Shown: piece by piece, positions 26,149-34,622 of the stretch
Layout of the letters: each line of letters begins with the position of its first letter
Position numbering within the stretch: the first letter of the stretch is position 1
Assembly (NCBI GenBank): GCA_934718135.1
Contig: CAKUZW010000001.1
Coordinates: 186,001-250,000, forward strand
Source: an uncultured Candidatus Melainabacteria bacterium
GTDB lineage: Bacteria; Cyanobacteriota; Vampirovibrionia; Gastranaerophilales; Gastranaerophilaceae
Length of the DNA: 64,000 nt
Direction of reading: 5' to 3'
The notes under the pieces: generated by a model
The model's database searches: none
What the model saw: only the letters and a program-made list of their open reading frames with translations
What the model was told of the DNA's origin: nothing
Made by a program: the position numbers and the translations under genes

Positions 26149-27378
26149 ATGCTAGATTTCAAATCAATACTAAAAATGGCAACAGTGTCATTAAAAATAA
26201 ATAAAATGCGTTCAATGCTAACGAGTTTAGGTATAATTATTGGAGTTAGTGCCGTAATTATCATGCTTGCTGTCGGATCAGGTGCCAGTAAAAAAATTGC
26301 AAAAGATATGGAATCAATGGGAAGTAACCTTTTGATGATACGTTCAGCTTCTGCAAAATCCGGAGGGGTTCGAATGGGTATGGGAACCCGACCGACTTTG
26401 ACAATGAAAGACGCAGAAGTTATTGAAACTAAAGCACGAGGGGTTCTTGCACTTGCTCCATATTCAGCAGAATCAAAACAATTAACCTATGGCAACCAAA
26501 ACTGGTCAACGACAGTTGGCGGTACAACTCAACCATACTTTTTAATAAGAAATTATGAAATTGAAACAGGGCGTGGATTTTTACCGGAAGATAATAAAAA
26601 CAGTACAAAAGTTGCAATTATTGGGCAAACCGTTTCAACTGAACTGTTTGGAGATGTTGATCCGATAGGTAAAACTATTAGAATCGGCAACGTCCCATTT
26701 AAAGTTATCGGTCTTTTGAAAACAAAAGGTTCAAGTGGTATGGGACAAGATCAAGATGATTTAGTGTTTATTCCAATTACGACAGCTCAAAGAAAAGTTT
26801 TTGGAACAGATTTCCCCGGAACGGTCAGCATGATTGCCGTAAAAGCTCAAAATGACGAAGTTATTTCAATGACCCAAGAAGATATAACCGAAATTCTTCA
26901 ACACAGACACCATATCGGGAAAAATCAAGATGTCGATTTTGAGATAAGAAATTTAGCAGAAATGCAAGAAACAATAAAATCTACAACCAAAACAATGTCA
27001 CTATTATTGGGTGCGATTGCAGGGGTATCTCTTGTTGTTGGTGGTATTGGGATTATGAATATTATGTTGGTTTCCGTAACGGAAAGAACAAAAGAAATCG
27101 GAATTCGTATGGCAATTGGAGCTAAAGCATCCGATATCAGAATTCAATTTCTGATAGAATCATTCCTTCTTTCAATGATTGGAGGACTTATTGGGGTTGC
27201 AATCGGAATATTTGGGGCATATCTGATGCACAAATTTGCAGGCATGAATATTGCGATAACAATGTCTTCAATACTGTTATCTCTTGGATTTTCCGCCGCA
27301 ATTGGAGTTGGATTTGGATATTATCCCGCATACAAAGCTTCATTGCTAAATCCGATTGATGCCTTAAGGTATGAGTAA
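26149..27378 (+). CDS. MacB-type ABC transporter permease
   Basis: 409 aa with the four-helix MacB/FtsX arrangement: one N-terminal membrane helix (MLTSLGIIIGVSAVIIMLAV), a large periplasmic MacB_PCD domain at about 40-270, and three C-terminal helices containing GIGIMNIMLVSVTERTKEIG. It transmits ATP-driven motion to the periplasm to push substrates into TolC. A 137-bp gap carrying TTCCCCTATTCC-type repeats separates it from the ATPase gene, but the order still supports one operon. Substrate unknown: a drug, peptide or lipid. Confidence 0.94.
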   Translation: MLDFKSILKMATVSLKINKMRSMLTSLGIIIGVSAVIIMLAVGSGASKKIAKDMESMGSNLLMIRSASAKSGGVRMGMGTRPTLTMKDAEVIETKARGVLALAPYSAESKQLTYGNQNWSTTVGGTTQPYFLIRNYEIETGRGFLPEDNKNSTKVAIIGQTVSTELFGDVDPIGKTIRIGNVPFKVIGLLKTKGSSGMGQDQDDLVFIPITTAQRKVFGTDFPGTVSMIAVKAQNDEVISMTQEDITEILQHRHHIGKNQDVDFEIRNLAEMQETIKSTTKTMSLLLGAIAGVSLVVGGIGIMNIMLVSVTERTKEIGIRMAIGAKASDIRIQFLIESFLLSMIGGLIGVAIGIFGAYLMHKFAGMNIAITMSSILLSLGFSAAIGVGFGYYPAYKASLLNPIDALRYE

Positions 27379-27435
27379 GACTCTTATTAAGAGGCAAGGA
27401 AATAGGGAAATAAGTTCGTTACAGAAGATATTATA

Positions 27436-27621
27436 CATGTCATTACGAGGAAAACGAACCGAGCAGAGTGCGGAGCTGTCTGCCAAAATGATAGGCTGTC
27501 CGCAGGACATATTTGGCAGACACGGAGTCACGTTTATGGCGAGGTGAAGTGTCAGGCAGAAATACGAAGTGACGTAGTAATCCCTAACAAATTATGCAAT
27601 GGCGAGACTTGTCAGGGATTG
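27436..27621 (+). repeat. 186-bp dispersed repeat, copy 2
   Basis: Nearly identical to 3925-4110 from CATGTCATTACGAGG to TCAGGGATTG. Identity breaks off sharply after the last base on the right. The two copies are in the same orientation, 23.5 kb apart. Confidence 0.9.
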
Positions 27622-27720
27622 TTACGTCGCTTTGTGTGCAAAATTACCAATAATAACAAAATTTCTTATCAATGTTATTGTGAACGGGTTTTCAAAAATT
27701 GTTCTTCAAGGAAACTGTGA

Positions 27721-27760
27721 TGTCACCCTGAACTTGATTCAGGGTCTGTTCATTTGATTT
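27721..27760 (-). repeat. Short CCCTGAA/TTCAGGG dispersed repeat
   Basis: On the minus strand it reads AAATCAAATGAACAGACCCTGAATCAAG then TTCAGGGTGACA, a shorter form of the repeats at 16057 and 56636 with a reduced loop. Confidence 0.7.
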
Positions 27761-27904
27761 TTATTATCCATACTATATTTTCTTATTTAAATGTTTGGCT
27801 AGAAAGCTCAACCTACTTTTTTATAATCAATGTTGTTGTGTTTTAAGGAATTAATATATTTTGTAATGAACTTATTCCCTTGTTCCTTTTTTCCTATAAA
27901 AATA

Positions 27905-27949
27905 TCGGGATGACAGGATTTGAACCTGCGGCCCCTTCGTCCCGAACGA
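27905..27949 (-). mobile_element. attL: 45-bp displaced 3' part of tRNA-Pro
   Basis: Identical to 44524-44568, the 3' 45 bases (discriminator to anticodon stem) of tRNA-Pro. It stops inside the anticodon arm and lacks the 5' half, so it is not a functional tRNA. Unlike the intact copy it has no encoded CCA. It marks the left end of the integrated element. Confidence 0.9.
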
Positions 27950-28065
27950 GATTTTTAGAGTTTTCATAATATCACTTAAACGTACTTAAATGCCCTATTT
28001 ATAAATATTCCAGCTTATTTAATTCGTTTAATGATTTTTATGTTTCCTTACGTTTTTTCTTTGCA

Positions 28066-28087
28066 ATTACATAATAATTACATAATG
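28066..28087 (+). repeat. 22-bp direct repeat near attL
   Basis: A tandem of two ATTACATAAT-type units, identical to 44452-44473 near the other end. Candidate integrase or excisionase arm-binding site. Confidence 0.75.
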
Positions 28088-28096
28088 TACATTGTT

Positions 28097-29047
28097 TTAT
28101 TTTTCTTCAATATGAAAGCTTGAAATAGTTCCTTTGAAACCACATTCCAATAAAGTATCTGTAAAGTGTTTTCGTTTAAACTCATCATCATAGTCATTTA
28201 TAAAAAAGCGAATATTGCTAGTATTAATGATACTGCAAATTTCTTTCAAATAATATTTATCAGCTCGGGAGAAAGAAAAACCATAAGAATAAATATCTAA
28301 TGTAGAGTTGCAAGCAATAACACACAATTCATTAAAAAAGCCTTTATGTTTATTGAATGCTTCCTTTGCATTTTTTCTTAAATCAAAAAACAACCTTTTC
28401 AATGAATACTCAGCTCCAAACCAATATTTTTCATATTCTTCACTAGGACAATAGCTTTCACCATGCCCAAAATAGATTTTATCATTTACTGTTCCATGAA
28501 TATGACAAACCTTTTTAATATTATATAAGTCTTGAAGAGTGCTTGTATAATTAAAATTCAAAAATAAATCATTCTGTGGGCTAATTAGCTCCATAAATTC
28601 TTTTTTGGGGGTTGTTGCTATTTTTATTGTTTTAACCCACTCTTGAAAATAATTGTTAATTTGGCAAATTGCACCACAAAGTTGCTTAGAGAAATCTTGG
28701 TTTCTGCAATATGTATCTCTTATATAATTATCATCTTCGGGATTGTACTCTCCGTAATCATCTAAAAAATGAGAATATTGTAAACATCCTAAAGAGTCTT
28801 CCACCTCATTCCAATCAACACCCTCTGTGTCATCTAGAACCTTTAATATGCTTTTAACAACATCAACGTCATTATATTGTTCATCTCCATCAGGCATTAA
28901 TGTTGCTTGAGGAACATCACAAAATGTATATGGCATATATTCTCCATTTAAATAATTGTCTATAAGAAATTGCCTAAAATCAGAATATTTTGTTTCCATT
29001 CCATGGGCTAAATCAAATCCGTTACCAATAATAAATAACTTTGCCAT
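28097..29047 (-). CDS. AbiH-family abortive-infection protein
   Basis: 316 aa beginning MAKLFIIGNGFDLAHGMETK, the AbiH hallmark, with a later FLNFNYTSTLQ and HIHGTVND, which recall the SIR2-like/AbiH nucleotide-binding fold. AbiH proteins stop phage growth by killing or arresting the host; the mechanism is not settled. The ATG at 29047 is preferred over one 48 bases upstream because GGAG precedes it and the family starts there. First gene inside attL, transcribed toward it. Confidence 0.88.
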   Translation of the reverse strand: MAKLFIIGNGFDLAHGMETKYSDFRQFLIDNYLNGEYMPYTFCDVPQATLMPDGDEQYNDVDVVKSILKVLDDTEGVDWNEVEDSLGCLQYSHFLDDYGEYNPEDDNYIRDTYCRNQDFSKQLCGAICQINNYFQEWVKTIKIATTPKKEFMELISPQNDLFLNFNYTSTLQDLYNIKKVCHIHGTVNDKIYFGHGESYCPSEEYEKYWFGAEYSLKRLFFDLRKNAKEAFNKHKGFFNELCVIACNSTLDIYSYGFSFSRADKYYLKEICSIINTSNIRFFINDYDDEFKRKHFTDTLLECGFKGTISSFHIEEK

Positions 29048-29165
29048 AATTATTATACTGCTCCATCTAGTGCATCGACCTAGGTATTTTATCATTATTA
29101 TAAATCATAAATTAAAAATAATTATATAAATTCTCTTATGTACACAAACATAAGGAATTTAGAAC

Positions 29166-29732
29166 ATGAAAGAAAATATATTTAAAACCCTAGGAGCAAG
29201 TAACCATTCAAGACATGAAAGACAGGCGGAGGATTATTATGCAACCGACCCTATTGCTGCAAAATTATTATTAGAAGTTGAACCCGAGTTAAACAATATT
29301 TGGGAATGTGCGTGTGGGGAGGGGCATTTAGCACGTGTTTTCGATAAAGAAGGCAAATTAAGGAAATCAACCGACCTTATAAATAGAGGTTATGGAGATA
29401 TTGAAGATTTTTTATTAAATACAGAACCATATCATAATGGTGATATAGTTACGAATCCTCCGTATAAATTTGCTCAAGAATTTATTGAACAGGCATTGCG
29501 TAAGGTTGATACAGGTAGAAAAGTATGTATGTTCTTAAAAGTCTTATTTCTTGAAACTCAAAAACGCAAACAACTTTTTACGAAGTATCCACCCATATAT
29601 ATTTCAAGTTATCGTATAAACTGTGCAAAAAACGGTGATTTCAAGACTTACAAACAAAGTGCAATTGCTTATACTTGGCTTGTTTGGGTAAAAGGGTATC
29701 AAGGTGAAACTATTATAAAGTGGATTAACTAA
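29166..29732 (+). CDS. N6-adenine DNA methyltransferase-like protein (phage type)
   Basis: 188 aa with the SAM-binding stretch WECACGEGHLARVF at 46-59, an acidic D70 on the next strand, and catalytic NPPY at 97-100, the order expected of a class I amino-methyltransferase. It is short, with no clear target-recognition domain, like small phage Dam-type or 'DNA N-6-adenine methyltransferase' proteins. It could protect the element from restriction or pair with a nuclease, though none is adjacent. Confidence 0.82.
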   Translation: MKENIFKTLGASNHSRHERQAEDYYATDPIAAKLLLEVEPELNNIWECACGEGHLARVFDKEGKLRKSTDLINRGYGDIEDFLLNTEPYHNGDIVTNPPYKFAQEFIEQALRKVDTGRKVCMFLKVLFLETQKRKQLFTKYPPIYISSYRINCAKNGDFKTYKQSAIAYTWLVWVKGYQGETIIKWIN

Positions 29733-29757
29733 TCTAATGATAGATATTATACAATTC

Positions 29758-30843
29758 CTATAGGATATTTTCATACTTTTCATTTAAAAAATATTTGCGT
29801 TTACGCCCTTCGCCTTCATAATGAAGAAAACCAGAATTTACCCATTCTGAAACTAATAAACGTGCAGTTCTTGGAGCGAATTTAAAAAATTCTGCTACAT
29901 CCTTTGTTGATATATATTTTTGAGATTCAAACAAATTCAAAATTTGTCGCTGCTTTGAGTCGAGCTCTCTTAATACTTTTACTTCATCTTTTGTATTCTT
30001 ATTTTCTTCTGCTTTTTTATAAACAGAATTAAACGCAATAGTCATACCATTGACAAAGTATTCAATCCATTTTGTAATATCTGATTCTGCACGTCCTAAG
30101 TAGTAGTTGTGCGATTTACCAATAGTTATGGCATCATAGTAGCCTTGTAAATCTTTTGCATAATATTCTTCTAGAGAATATATCCCTTTTAGGTCGTACC
30201 CTCCTTTATGTAGAGCTAATGTAGTTAAAAGCCTTGCAGTTCTGCCATTACCATCAAAATATGGGTGAATGGTAACAAATTGATAATGGATAATTGCAGC
30301 TTTAATTGGTACAGGAATATCATTTGTTGTATTTATCCAATTTACAAATTCTTTCATTAACATTGGAACATCTTTAGCCTCTGGAGGCATATATACAATA
30401 TTCCCAGATAAAGAATCTGTTATTACATTTTGCCCCTCTCGATATTCAGTTGGTTTTACCTTTTTACTTCCCCCACCTTCAACAAGTGCATGAATTTGCT
30501 TTATGTGTTTTTCTGTAATAGTTGCTTTTTCTTTAGTTAATTTTTCTATATAATCTAAGGCAATATAATATCCTTTGATTTCTTTTTCATCTCTAATTCT
30601 TCCTGTATTAGAAATTACTTTGTTCGGATTCTTTAGTACATTATATACTTCTTCTTGAGAAAGCCTGTTTCCTTCTATTTGAGTAGAATAGTGGATAGTT
30701 GTCATTTTAGCCGTTTCTCTAAGGGAAGTAAGGAGTTTGGGATTTATTGGTAAACTTTTAATACCCTCTTTAACCCTTTCAATTTGAATAAGATTATTAG
30801 CGATTGAATTTGTAATCTCGTATTTGGGTTCAAATTTTGCCAT
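29758..30843 (-). CDS. Fic/DOC-family protein (AMPylase-like)
   Basis: 361 aa. The catalytic loop HPYFDGNGRTAR at 193-204 is intact, including His, Asp, Asn, Gly and both Arg. An N-terminal inhibitory helix (STQIEGN, with E57) makes it a class II, self-restrained Fic enzyme. The C-terminal 60 residues look like a winged helix (ISTKDVAEFFKFAPRTARLL), typical of Fic-wHTH regulators. It likely transfers AMP from ATP to a target protein; target unknown. GGAG is placed before the ATG on the minus strand. Confidence 0.92.
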   Translation of the reverse strand: MAKFEPKYEITNSIANNLIQIERVKEGIKSLPINPKLLTSLRETAKMTTIHYSTQIEGNRLSQEEVYNVLKNPNKVISNTGRIRDEKEIKGYYIALDYIEKLTKEKATITEKHIKQIHALVEGGGSKKVKPTEYREGQNVITDSLSGNIVYMPPEAKDVPMLMKEFVNWINTTNDIPVPIKAAIIHYQFVTIHPYFDGNGRTARLLTTLALHKGGYDLKGIYSLEEYYAKDLQGYYDAITIGKSHNYYLGRAESDITKWIEYFVNGMTIAFNSVYKKAEENKNTKDEVKVLRELDSKQRQILNLFESQKYISTKDVAEFFKFAPRTARLLVSEWVNSGFLHYEGEGRKRKYFLNEKYENIL

Positions 30844-30961
30844 ATTAGCTCCTTATTTTTGCCACTATTTTGCCACATTCTTGCCACAAAGTCAAGGTTA
30901 TGCTTATTATAATGATTAATTCAAAAAATATTTATGTTACTATTTTTATGAGGTATATGAT

Positions 30962-31291
30962 ATGGGTATAAATTTTAGTTTTAATTCTTTTGGGAACAGT
31001 ACACAAAATAATGCAATTACAGTAAATTATAACGATATTGATAAACTTTTAGAACACTTAAAAGAAGTTAATATTCCAAGTTCTGATATTTCCGAATTAA
31101 AAACCGCAATAGAACTAGATAAAAAAGAAACTTCAAAAATGGATTCAGTAGGAAGAAATGTTCAAAAATGGTGTTTGTCTATTTTTGAAAAAGTTACATC
31201 TGGTTTGATAGTAAATACAACTTTACCAATAGTAAAAGAAAAAATCGCATCTATTTTATCTACTATTTATCAGTTTCCAGTTCAATTCTAG
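30962..31291 (+). CDS. AbiTii-like C-terminal module as a separate small protein
   Basis: 109 aa. It starts FSFNSFGNSTQNN, then a helical part (DISELKTAIELDKKETSK, then VGRNVQKWCLSIFEKVTSGL) and a hydrophobic C-terminal helix. This pattern recalls the C-terminal half of AbiTii proteins, from memory. It converges on and overlaps the AbiTii N-domain gene by 29 bases. GAGG upstream supports the ATG at 30962. The C-terminal segment may insert into membranes, which would suit a killing role; that is inference. Confidence 0.65.
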   Translation: MGINFSFNSFGNSTQNNAITVNYNDIDKLLEHLKEVNIPSSDISELKTAIELDKKETSKMDSVGRNVQKWCLSIFEKVTSGLIVNTTLPIVKEKIASILSTIYQFPVQF

Positions 31292-31922
31292 TATTTTGAG
31301 TACTTCCATCATATGAATTAAAATTGTTTTGAATGAACTTATTAATGACAGGATTTATTGTGTCTTGCTGTTCCTTAGTTGGATTTTTAAACAAATTTTC
31401 CAACTCTGCACTATTAAATTTATCCTCCATTTCAAACATTAAATCTAATAGTTTTGACCTTATTGTACTTAATACTCCTACGATAAAAGACTTTCCTATA
31501 GGTACGTATGCATTAGTTACAACATAACCATTCACAATTGGCTCTGATAAAATTTGATATAATTCTGGAGGAATTGTTTTATAAATTTCTTCTTGCTTTG
31601 CAAGTTCTATTAACTCTGAAATTTTTTCTGGAAATGCACAGAGAGTCAATTTTTCTAAACCGTGCTTTTTTAAATGACGCGTAGCAAGAGTAACATTAGC
31701 TCTTCTGCATTTCATATTTTCAATTGTTCCCATTAAGCTACCCTTATATATTCGATAGGCTGGAACTTCGTTTTTATATCCATTAAGTTCAGAATTTACA
31801 AATGTGGCTAACTCTTTATTTTTAAGCTTATGTGCCAATACTTTTAATTTAAGTAAAATATCATTTAAAGGATATGAGGTTGTTGTCAAACCAGACAAGA
31901 TTTCATTGTATATATCGCTCAT
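31263..31922 (-). CDS. AbiTii-domain protein lacking the usual C-terminal half
   Basis: 219 aa from the ATG at 31922 (an in-frame TTG 15 bases upstream is possible; neither has a good ribosome-binding site). SDIYNEILSGLTTTSYPLND...LKVLAHKLKNKELATFVNSE fits the AbiTii abortive-infection domain. It ends FNSYDGSTQNTRIELETDK, and FNS..xSTQN matches the start of the convergent 109-aa protein, as if an inversion split one longer gene. Confidence 0.75.
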   Translation of the reverse strand: MSDIYNEILSGLTTTSYPLNDILLKLKVLAHKLKNKELATFVNSELNGYKNEVPAYRIYKGSLMGTIENMKCRRANVTLATRHLKKHGLEKLTLCAFPEKISELIELAKQEEIYKTIPPELYQILSEPIVNGYVVTNAYVPIGKSFIVGVLSTIRSKLLDLMFEMEDKFNSAELENLFKNPTKEQQDTINPVINKFIQNNFNSYDGSTQNTRIELETDK

Positions 31923-32077
31923 AGCATTATTATACAACTAGGAATTGATATGTCTAAAATTATTTAATAAAAAATTAATTATTTAAAATAAGAGCTCTTT
32001 TATTCTTACACACACAAACTCATTATGGTGCATAAGTTTATTGTGAGCAGGACACAATATATGTATCCTAGTTAGCC

Positions 32078-32365
32078 TTATTTAGAACTGTTTTCATGAC
32101 CCTCTATCGGAGTTTTAGGAACAAATTTTAATTCATAACCAAATAATTCTGCTATATCCATTAGTTCTGTTATCTTAAATGATGCCCTTGCTAATTTGTT
32201 CTGTAAATTAGAATCAGATGCTGAACGACCATACCGTCTATTAAGCTCTCGAGCTAGACGGTACACAGATGTATTATTCTCATCTAAAAACGTCCTTACA
32301 AGCGTCCTAGCCTGCTCTTTTCGTTCTTCTGTTGCTACATATTTGGGTGTTTCTGGATTACTCAT
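32078..32365 (-). CDS. Small HTH protein, element regulator
   Basis: 95 aa: TSVYRLARELNRRYG...SNLQNKLARASFKITELMDI and LGYEL-like FGYELKFVP. Same compact HTH layout as the products at 10036 and 15631, here within the mobile element. It is divergent from the 96-aa gene at 32513 with a palindrome between them, so it is the likely repressor of that rightward transcript. A GGAGG motif precedes the ATG. Confidence 0.76.
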   Translation of the reverse strand: MSNPETPKYVATEERKEQARTLVRTFLDENNTSVYRLARELNRRYGRSASDSNLQNKLARASFKITELMDIAELFGYELKFVPKTPIEGHENSSK

Positions 32366-32476
32366 TTTGTCCTCCTATTTCTAGTATAACATCATATTTT
32401 TATAATTCACGTAAACGTAAAGTTTTATGTTGACAATTCCTCAAGACCGTTGACATTCCTAATAATTAGATACATC

Positions 32477-32491
32477 ATGTTAACGTAACAT
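32477..32491. promoter_or_regulatory. Inverted repeat ATGTTA-ACG-TAACAT, likely operator
   Basis: A perfect 6-bp inverted repeat with a 3-base centre lies 22 bases before the ATG at 32513. Related ACGTAAACGTAAAG sequence lies at about 32409-32422. Placement at the divergent promoter region suits binding by the HTH protein at 32078. Confidence 0.6.
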
Positions 32492-32512
32492 ATATAGTAA
32501 AAGGAGGTCAAA

Positions 32513-32803
32513 ATGACAAACGTAATTTACACAAACACAAACTTGGAAGACGAAATTAAAACTATCAAAGCTCTTGAAGCAAAATTACAAGAGTTAAAGG
32601 AATTAAAAGAAGAAAAAGAGAATCTTGTGAAAAAAGTTTTAGACGATGCAGGGATTGAAGAATTACAGGTTGGAACATTCACAGTCAGATTTACAAATGT
32701 TGTAAGAAATGGTTTCAACACATCCGCTTTCAAAAAGAAGTATTTAGAACTTTATAACGCTTTTATCAAACAAAGTTCTTACCGAAAATTCAGTATTTCA
32801 TAG
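32513..32803 (+). CDS. Small coiled-coil phage-like protein
   Basis: 96 aa: a Lys/Glu-rich coiled coil (about residues 10-45), then a short beta region (VGTFTVRFTNVVRNGFNT) and a tail LYNAFIKQSSYRKFSIS. This pattern is common among small phage early proteins near host-nuclease inhibitors or recombination genes, but no defined family is claimed. AAAGGAGGTC gives a strong ribosome-binding site. First gene of the rightward transcript, followed by the serine recombinase. Confidence 0.7.
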   Translation: MTNVIYTNTNLEDEIKTIKALEAKLQELKELKEEKENLVKKVLDDAGIEELQVGTFTVRFTNVVRNGFNTSAFKKKYLELYNAFIKQSSYRKFSIS

Positions 32804-32899
32804 TTAAGTGGGGTAAATCCCCACTTTTAATATTAAATCTTTGGACTCCGCTGATAATAAGAGTTTGGGCAGATAATCATAAAATAAGGAAGTTAAAAA

Positions 32900-33493
32900 A
32901 TGAGTAAAATATTTGCATATATAAGGGTTTCTACTCGTGAACAAAACGAAAATAGACAACTTGATTCCCTTACAGGGTTCAAGGTTGATGAAATTTTTAT
33001 AGAAAAAGCCAGTGGAAAGAATTTTGTAGGACGTGAAAAATATCAGCAAATGAAATCAAAACTTAGAAAAGGAGATTTGTTAGTTGTTAAAAGTATAGAT
33101 AGGTTTGGTCGAAATTATTCTCAGATTTGTAAAGAATGGGAGTCTATAATCAATATGGGGGTAGATATTCAAGTTCTTGATATGCCAATTTTAAATACTC
33201 GTAATAATCAAAATGGATTGACAGGAAGATTGATTACCGATATTGTTTTGAAACTACTTGGATATGTTGCAGAGCGTGAAAGAGATAATATTAAAGTACG
33301 TCAAGCAGAAGGAATCGCAAGTGCAAAATCAAGAGGAGTTAAATTTGGAAGACCGAATGCAGAAATTCCAAAAGATTTTATAAGGGCTTATGAATTATAT
33401 AAGAATGGATTGATAAAAGTTAAGGATGTAATGTCTATGTGTAATATTGCTAAAAGTACATTTTATAAATACCAAAAGTCTATAAAAGTATAA
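32900..33493 (+). CDS. Serine recombinase (resolvase/invertase type)
   Basis: 197 aa beginning MSKIFAYIRVSTREQNENRQ, with catalytic Ser11 and the Arg set (R9, and a later DRFGRN). The long helix RERDNIKVRQAEGIASAKSRG and the C-terminal HTH (VKDVMSMCNIAKSTFYKYQK) complete a small resolvase/invertase. It could resolve element dimers or invert a nearby segment; the inverted repeats in the AbiTii pair, 1.6 kb away, are a possible but unproven substrate. GGAAG precedes the ATG. Confidence 0.92.
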   Translation: MSKIFAYIRVSTREQNENRQLDSLTGFKVDEIFIEKASGKNFVGREKYQQMKSKLRKGDLLVVKSIDRFGRNYSQICKEWESIINMGVDIQVLDMPILNTRNNQNGLTGRLITDIVLKLLGYVAERERDNIKVRQAEGIASAKSRGVKFGRPNAEIPKDFIRAYELYKNGLIKVKDVMSMCNIAKSTFYKYQKSIKV

Positions 33494-33596
33494 GTGCTTT
33501 TCATGTACCTTTTCTTTATAAAATAACAACTAAATTTCATTGATTTTACGTTGTACAAAATTGTCCACAAAAAGTACACTTTTTATAGACTGAAAT

Positions 33597-33755
33597 TTAA
33601 TTAACAATATTGTTCAAATCTTCTCGTACTACTGGAACAGTTTTATTTATGCTTTGATTGGATTTAAAAATTGAAAATATTGCTATTATCCCTACAATAA
33701 TAACAATTGCAAATACCATAGTTAGGAAGGATTTATTATCAAAATGATTATTCAT
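33597..33755 (-). CDS. Small single-pass membrane protein
   Basis: 52 aa: MNNHFDNKSF, a membrane helix (LTMVFAIVIIVGIIAIFSIF), then a short polar tail. AAGGG stands about 9 bases before the ATG. It begins 11 bases after the stop of the membrane-anchored Mrr-like nuclease, so the two are probably cotranscribed. It could be a partner or inhibitor of that nuclease. No family recognised. Confidence 0.6.
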   Translation of the reverse strand: MNNHFDNKSFLTMVFAIVIIVGIIAIFSIFKSNQSINKTVPVVREDLNNIVN

Positions 33756-33766
33756 ACTACGAACCC

Positions 33767-34510
33767 TTATATATCTAACCTTCTACCATGTTTCCCATTT
33801 GAAACATAATCCTCTTTATTTTGAGAATAGTTTATTTGTTGACTCATTCTTATTATGTCGTCAAGGTTTAGTACTTTAAAATTCGGTTTATTGCTTATAA
33901 AATCTGCTCCTGCTTGTGTAATGCCAGATGATGCAACTAATATTACTTCATTTGCATTAAAATCATCTTTACAACCCCATAATGCCCTAATTGGTTCTGG
34001 AGGTACAGGGTTTCTATAATGTTTGCATTGCACAATTCCTCTATATCCTTCTTGTTCAAGAATAATATCCACTCCACCGTCGCCAGAACCTTTTGTAACC
34101 GTAGCTTTATAACCATTTAGAATAAAAATTTTTGCAACTTCTTCTTCAAATTGCCAACCGTCTAAATTCCACCACCATGAATTTTCAGCCCAGTAACTTG
34201 AATTACGTTTTAATTGATTTTGAGAAAATTGTCTGTAAGGACTGTCATTAAACAGATGACTCCAATATACGCAAAAAGCAATAAAACTAATAACGCAACT
34301 CCAACCAAACACAGAAAACGGTAATATGTTTGTAGTCCCTAAATAGTAAAGGAAGTAGTTAAAACTACCGACAAAACCAACGGATAATATACATTCTTTC
34401 CATAATCCATGTTTATTTACTTCTATTAAAAATTTTGTTGCACCTAGAACACAGGCTACAAATAATAGCACTAAATTATATAAATCTCTGTTATCACTTT
34501 TTCTTGACAT
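33767..34510 (-). CDS. Membrane-anchored Mrr-like restriction endonuclease
   Basis: 247 aa. Three hydrophobic segments (about 10-28, 40-60 and 65-85) precede a Mrr-type nuclease domain at 115-240. The PD-(D/E)xK-like core is GSGDGGVDII (D148) and GIVQCKHYRNPV (Q161, K163). The later EVILVASSGITQAGADFI strand-helix is also family-typical. Mrr-like enzymes cut modified DNA; the membrane anchor suggests action on incoming DNA at the envelope. It lies downstream of the Ycf46-like operon after a 112-bp gap. Confidence 0.88.
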   Translation of the reverse strand: MSRKSDNRDLYNLVLLFVACVLGATKFLIEVNKHGLWKECILSVGFVGSFNYFLYYLGTTNILPFSVFGWSCVISFIAFCVYWSHLFNDSPYRQFSQNQLKRNSSYWAENSWWWNLDGWQFEEEVAKIFILNGYKATVTKGSGDGGVDIILEQEGYRGIVQCKHYRNPVPPEPIRALWGCKDDFNANEVILVASSGITQAGADFISNKPNFKVLNLDDIIRMSQQINYSQNKEDYVSNGKHGRRLDI

Positions 34511-34622
34511 TTTTCACCTTCTTATATATCTATCTTTCCGCCTATTTTATAGGCTCTATCATAATATTTGTATTGTTGTATGCTCAATTATCAATTATTA
34601 CTGTTTAGCGATAATACAACTC

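Larger units (their letters stand above)
27379..27904. other. Repeat-filled intergenic region before attL
   Basis: Holds AGGAAATAGGGAAATAAG (27400), the 186-bp repeat copy 2, an inverted GAACGGGTTTT..TTCTTCAAGG piece (27683) resembling the reverse complement of 4127-4163, the short CCCTGAA..TTCAGGG repeat, and a TTATTCCCTTGTTCC motif near 27870. No gene is seen. Confidence 0.75.

Noticed and set aside
27903..27960. A second tRNA-Pro gene
   Set aside because: Only the 3' 45 bases match; the sequence departs in the anticodon arm and the 5' half is missing. It is the attL remnant.
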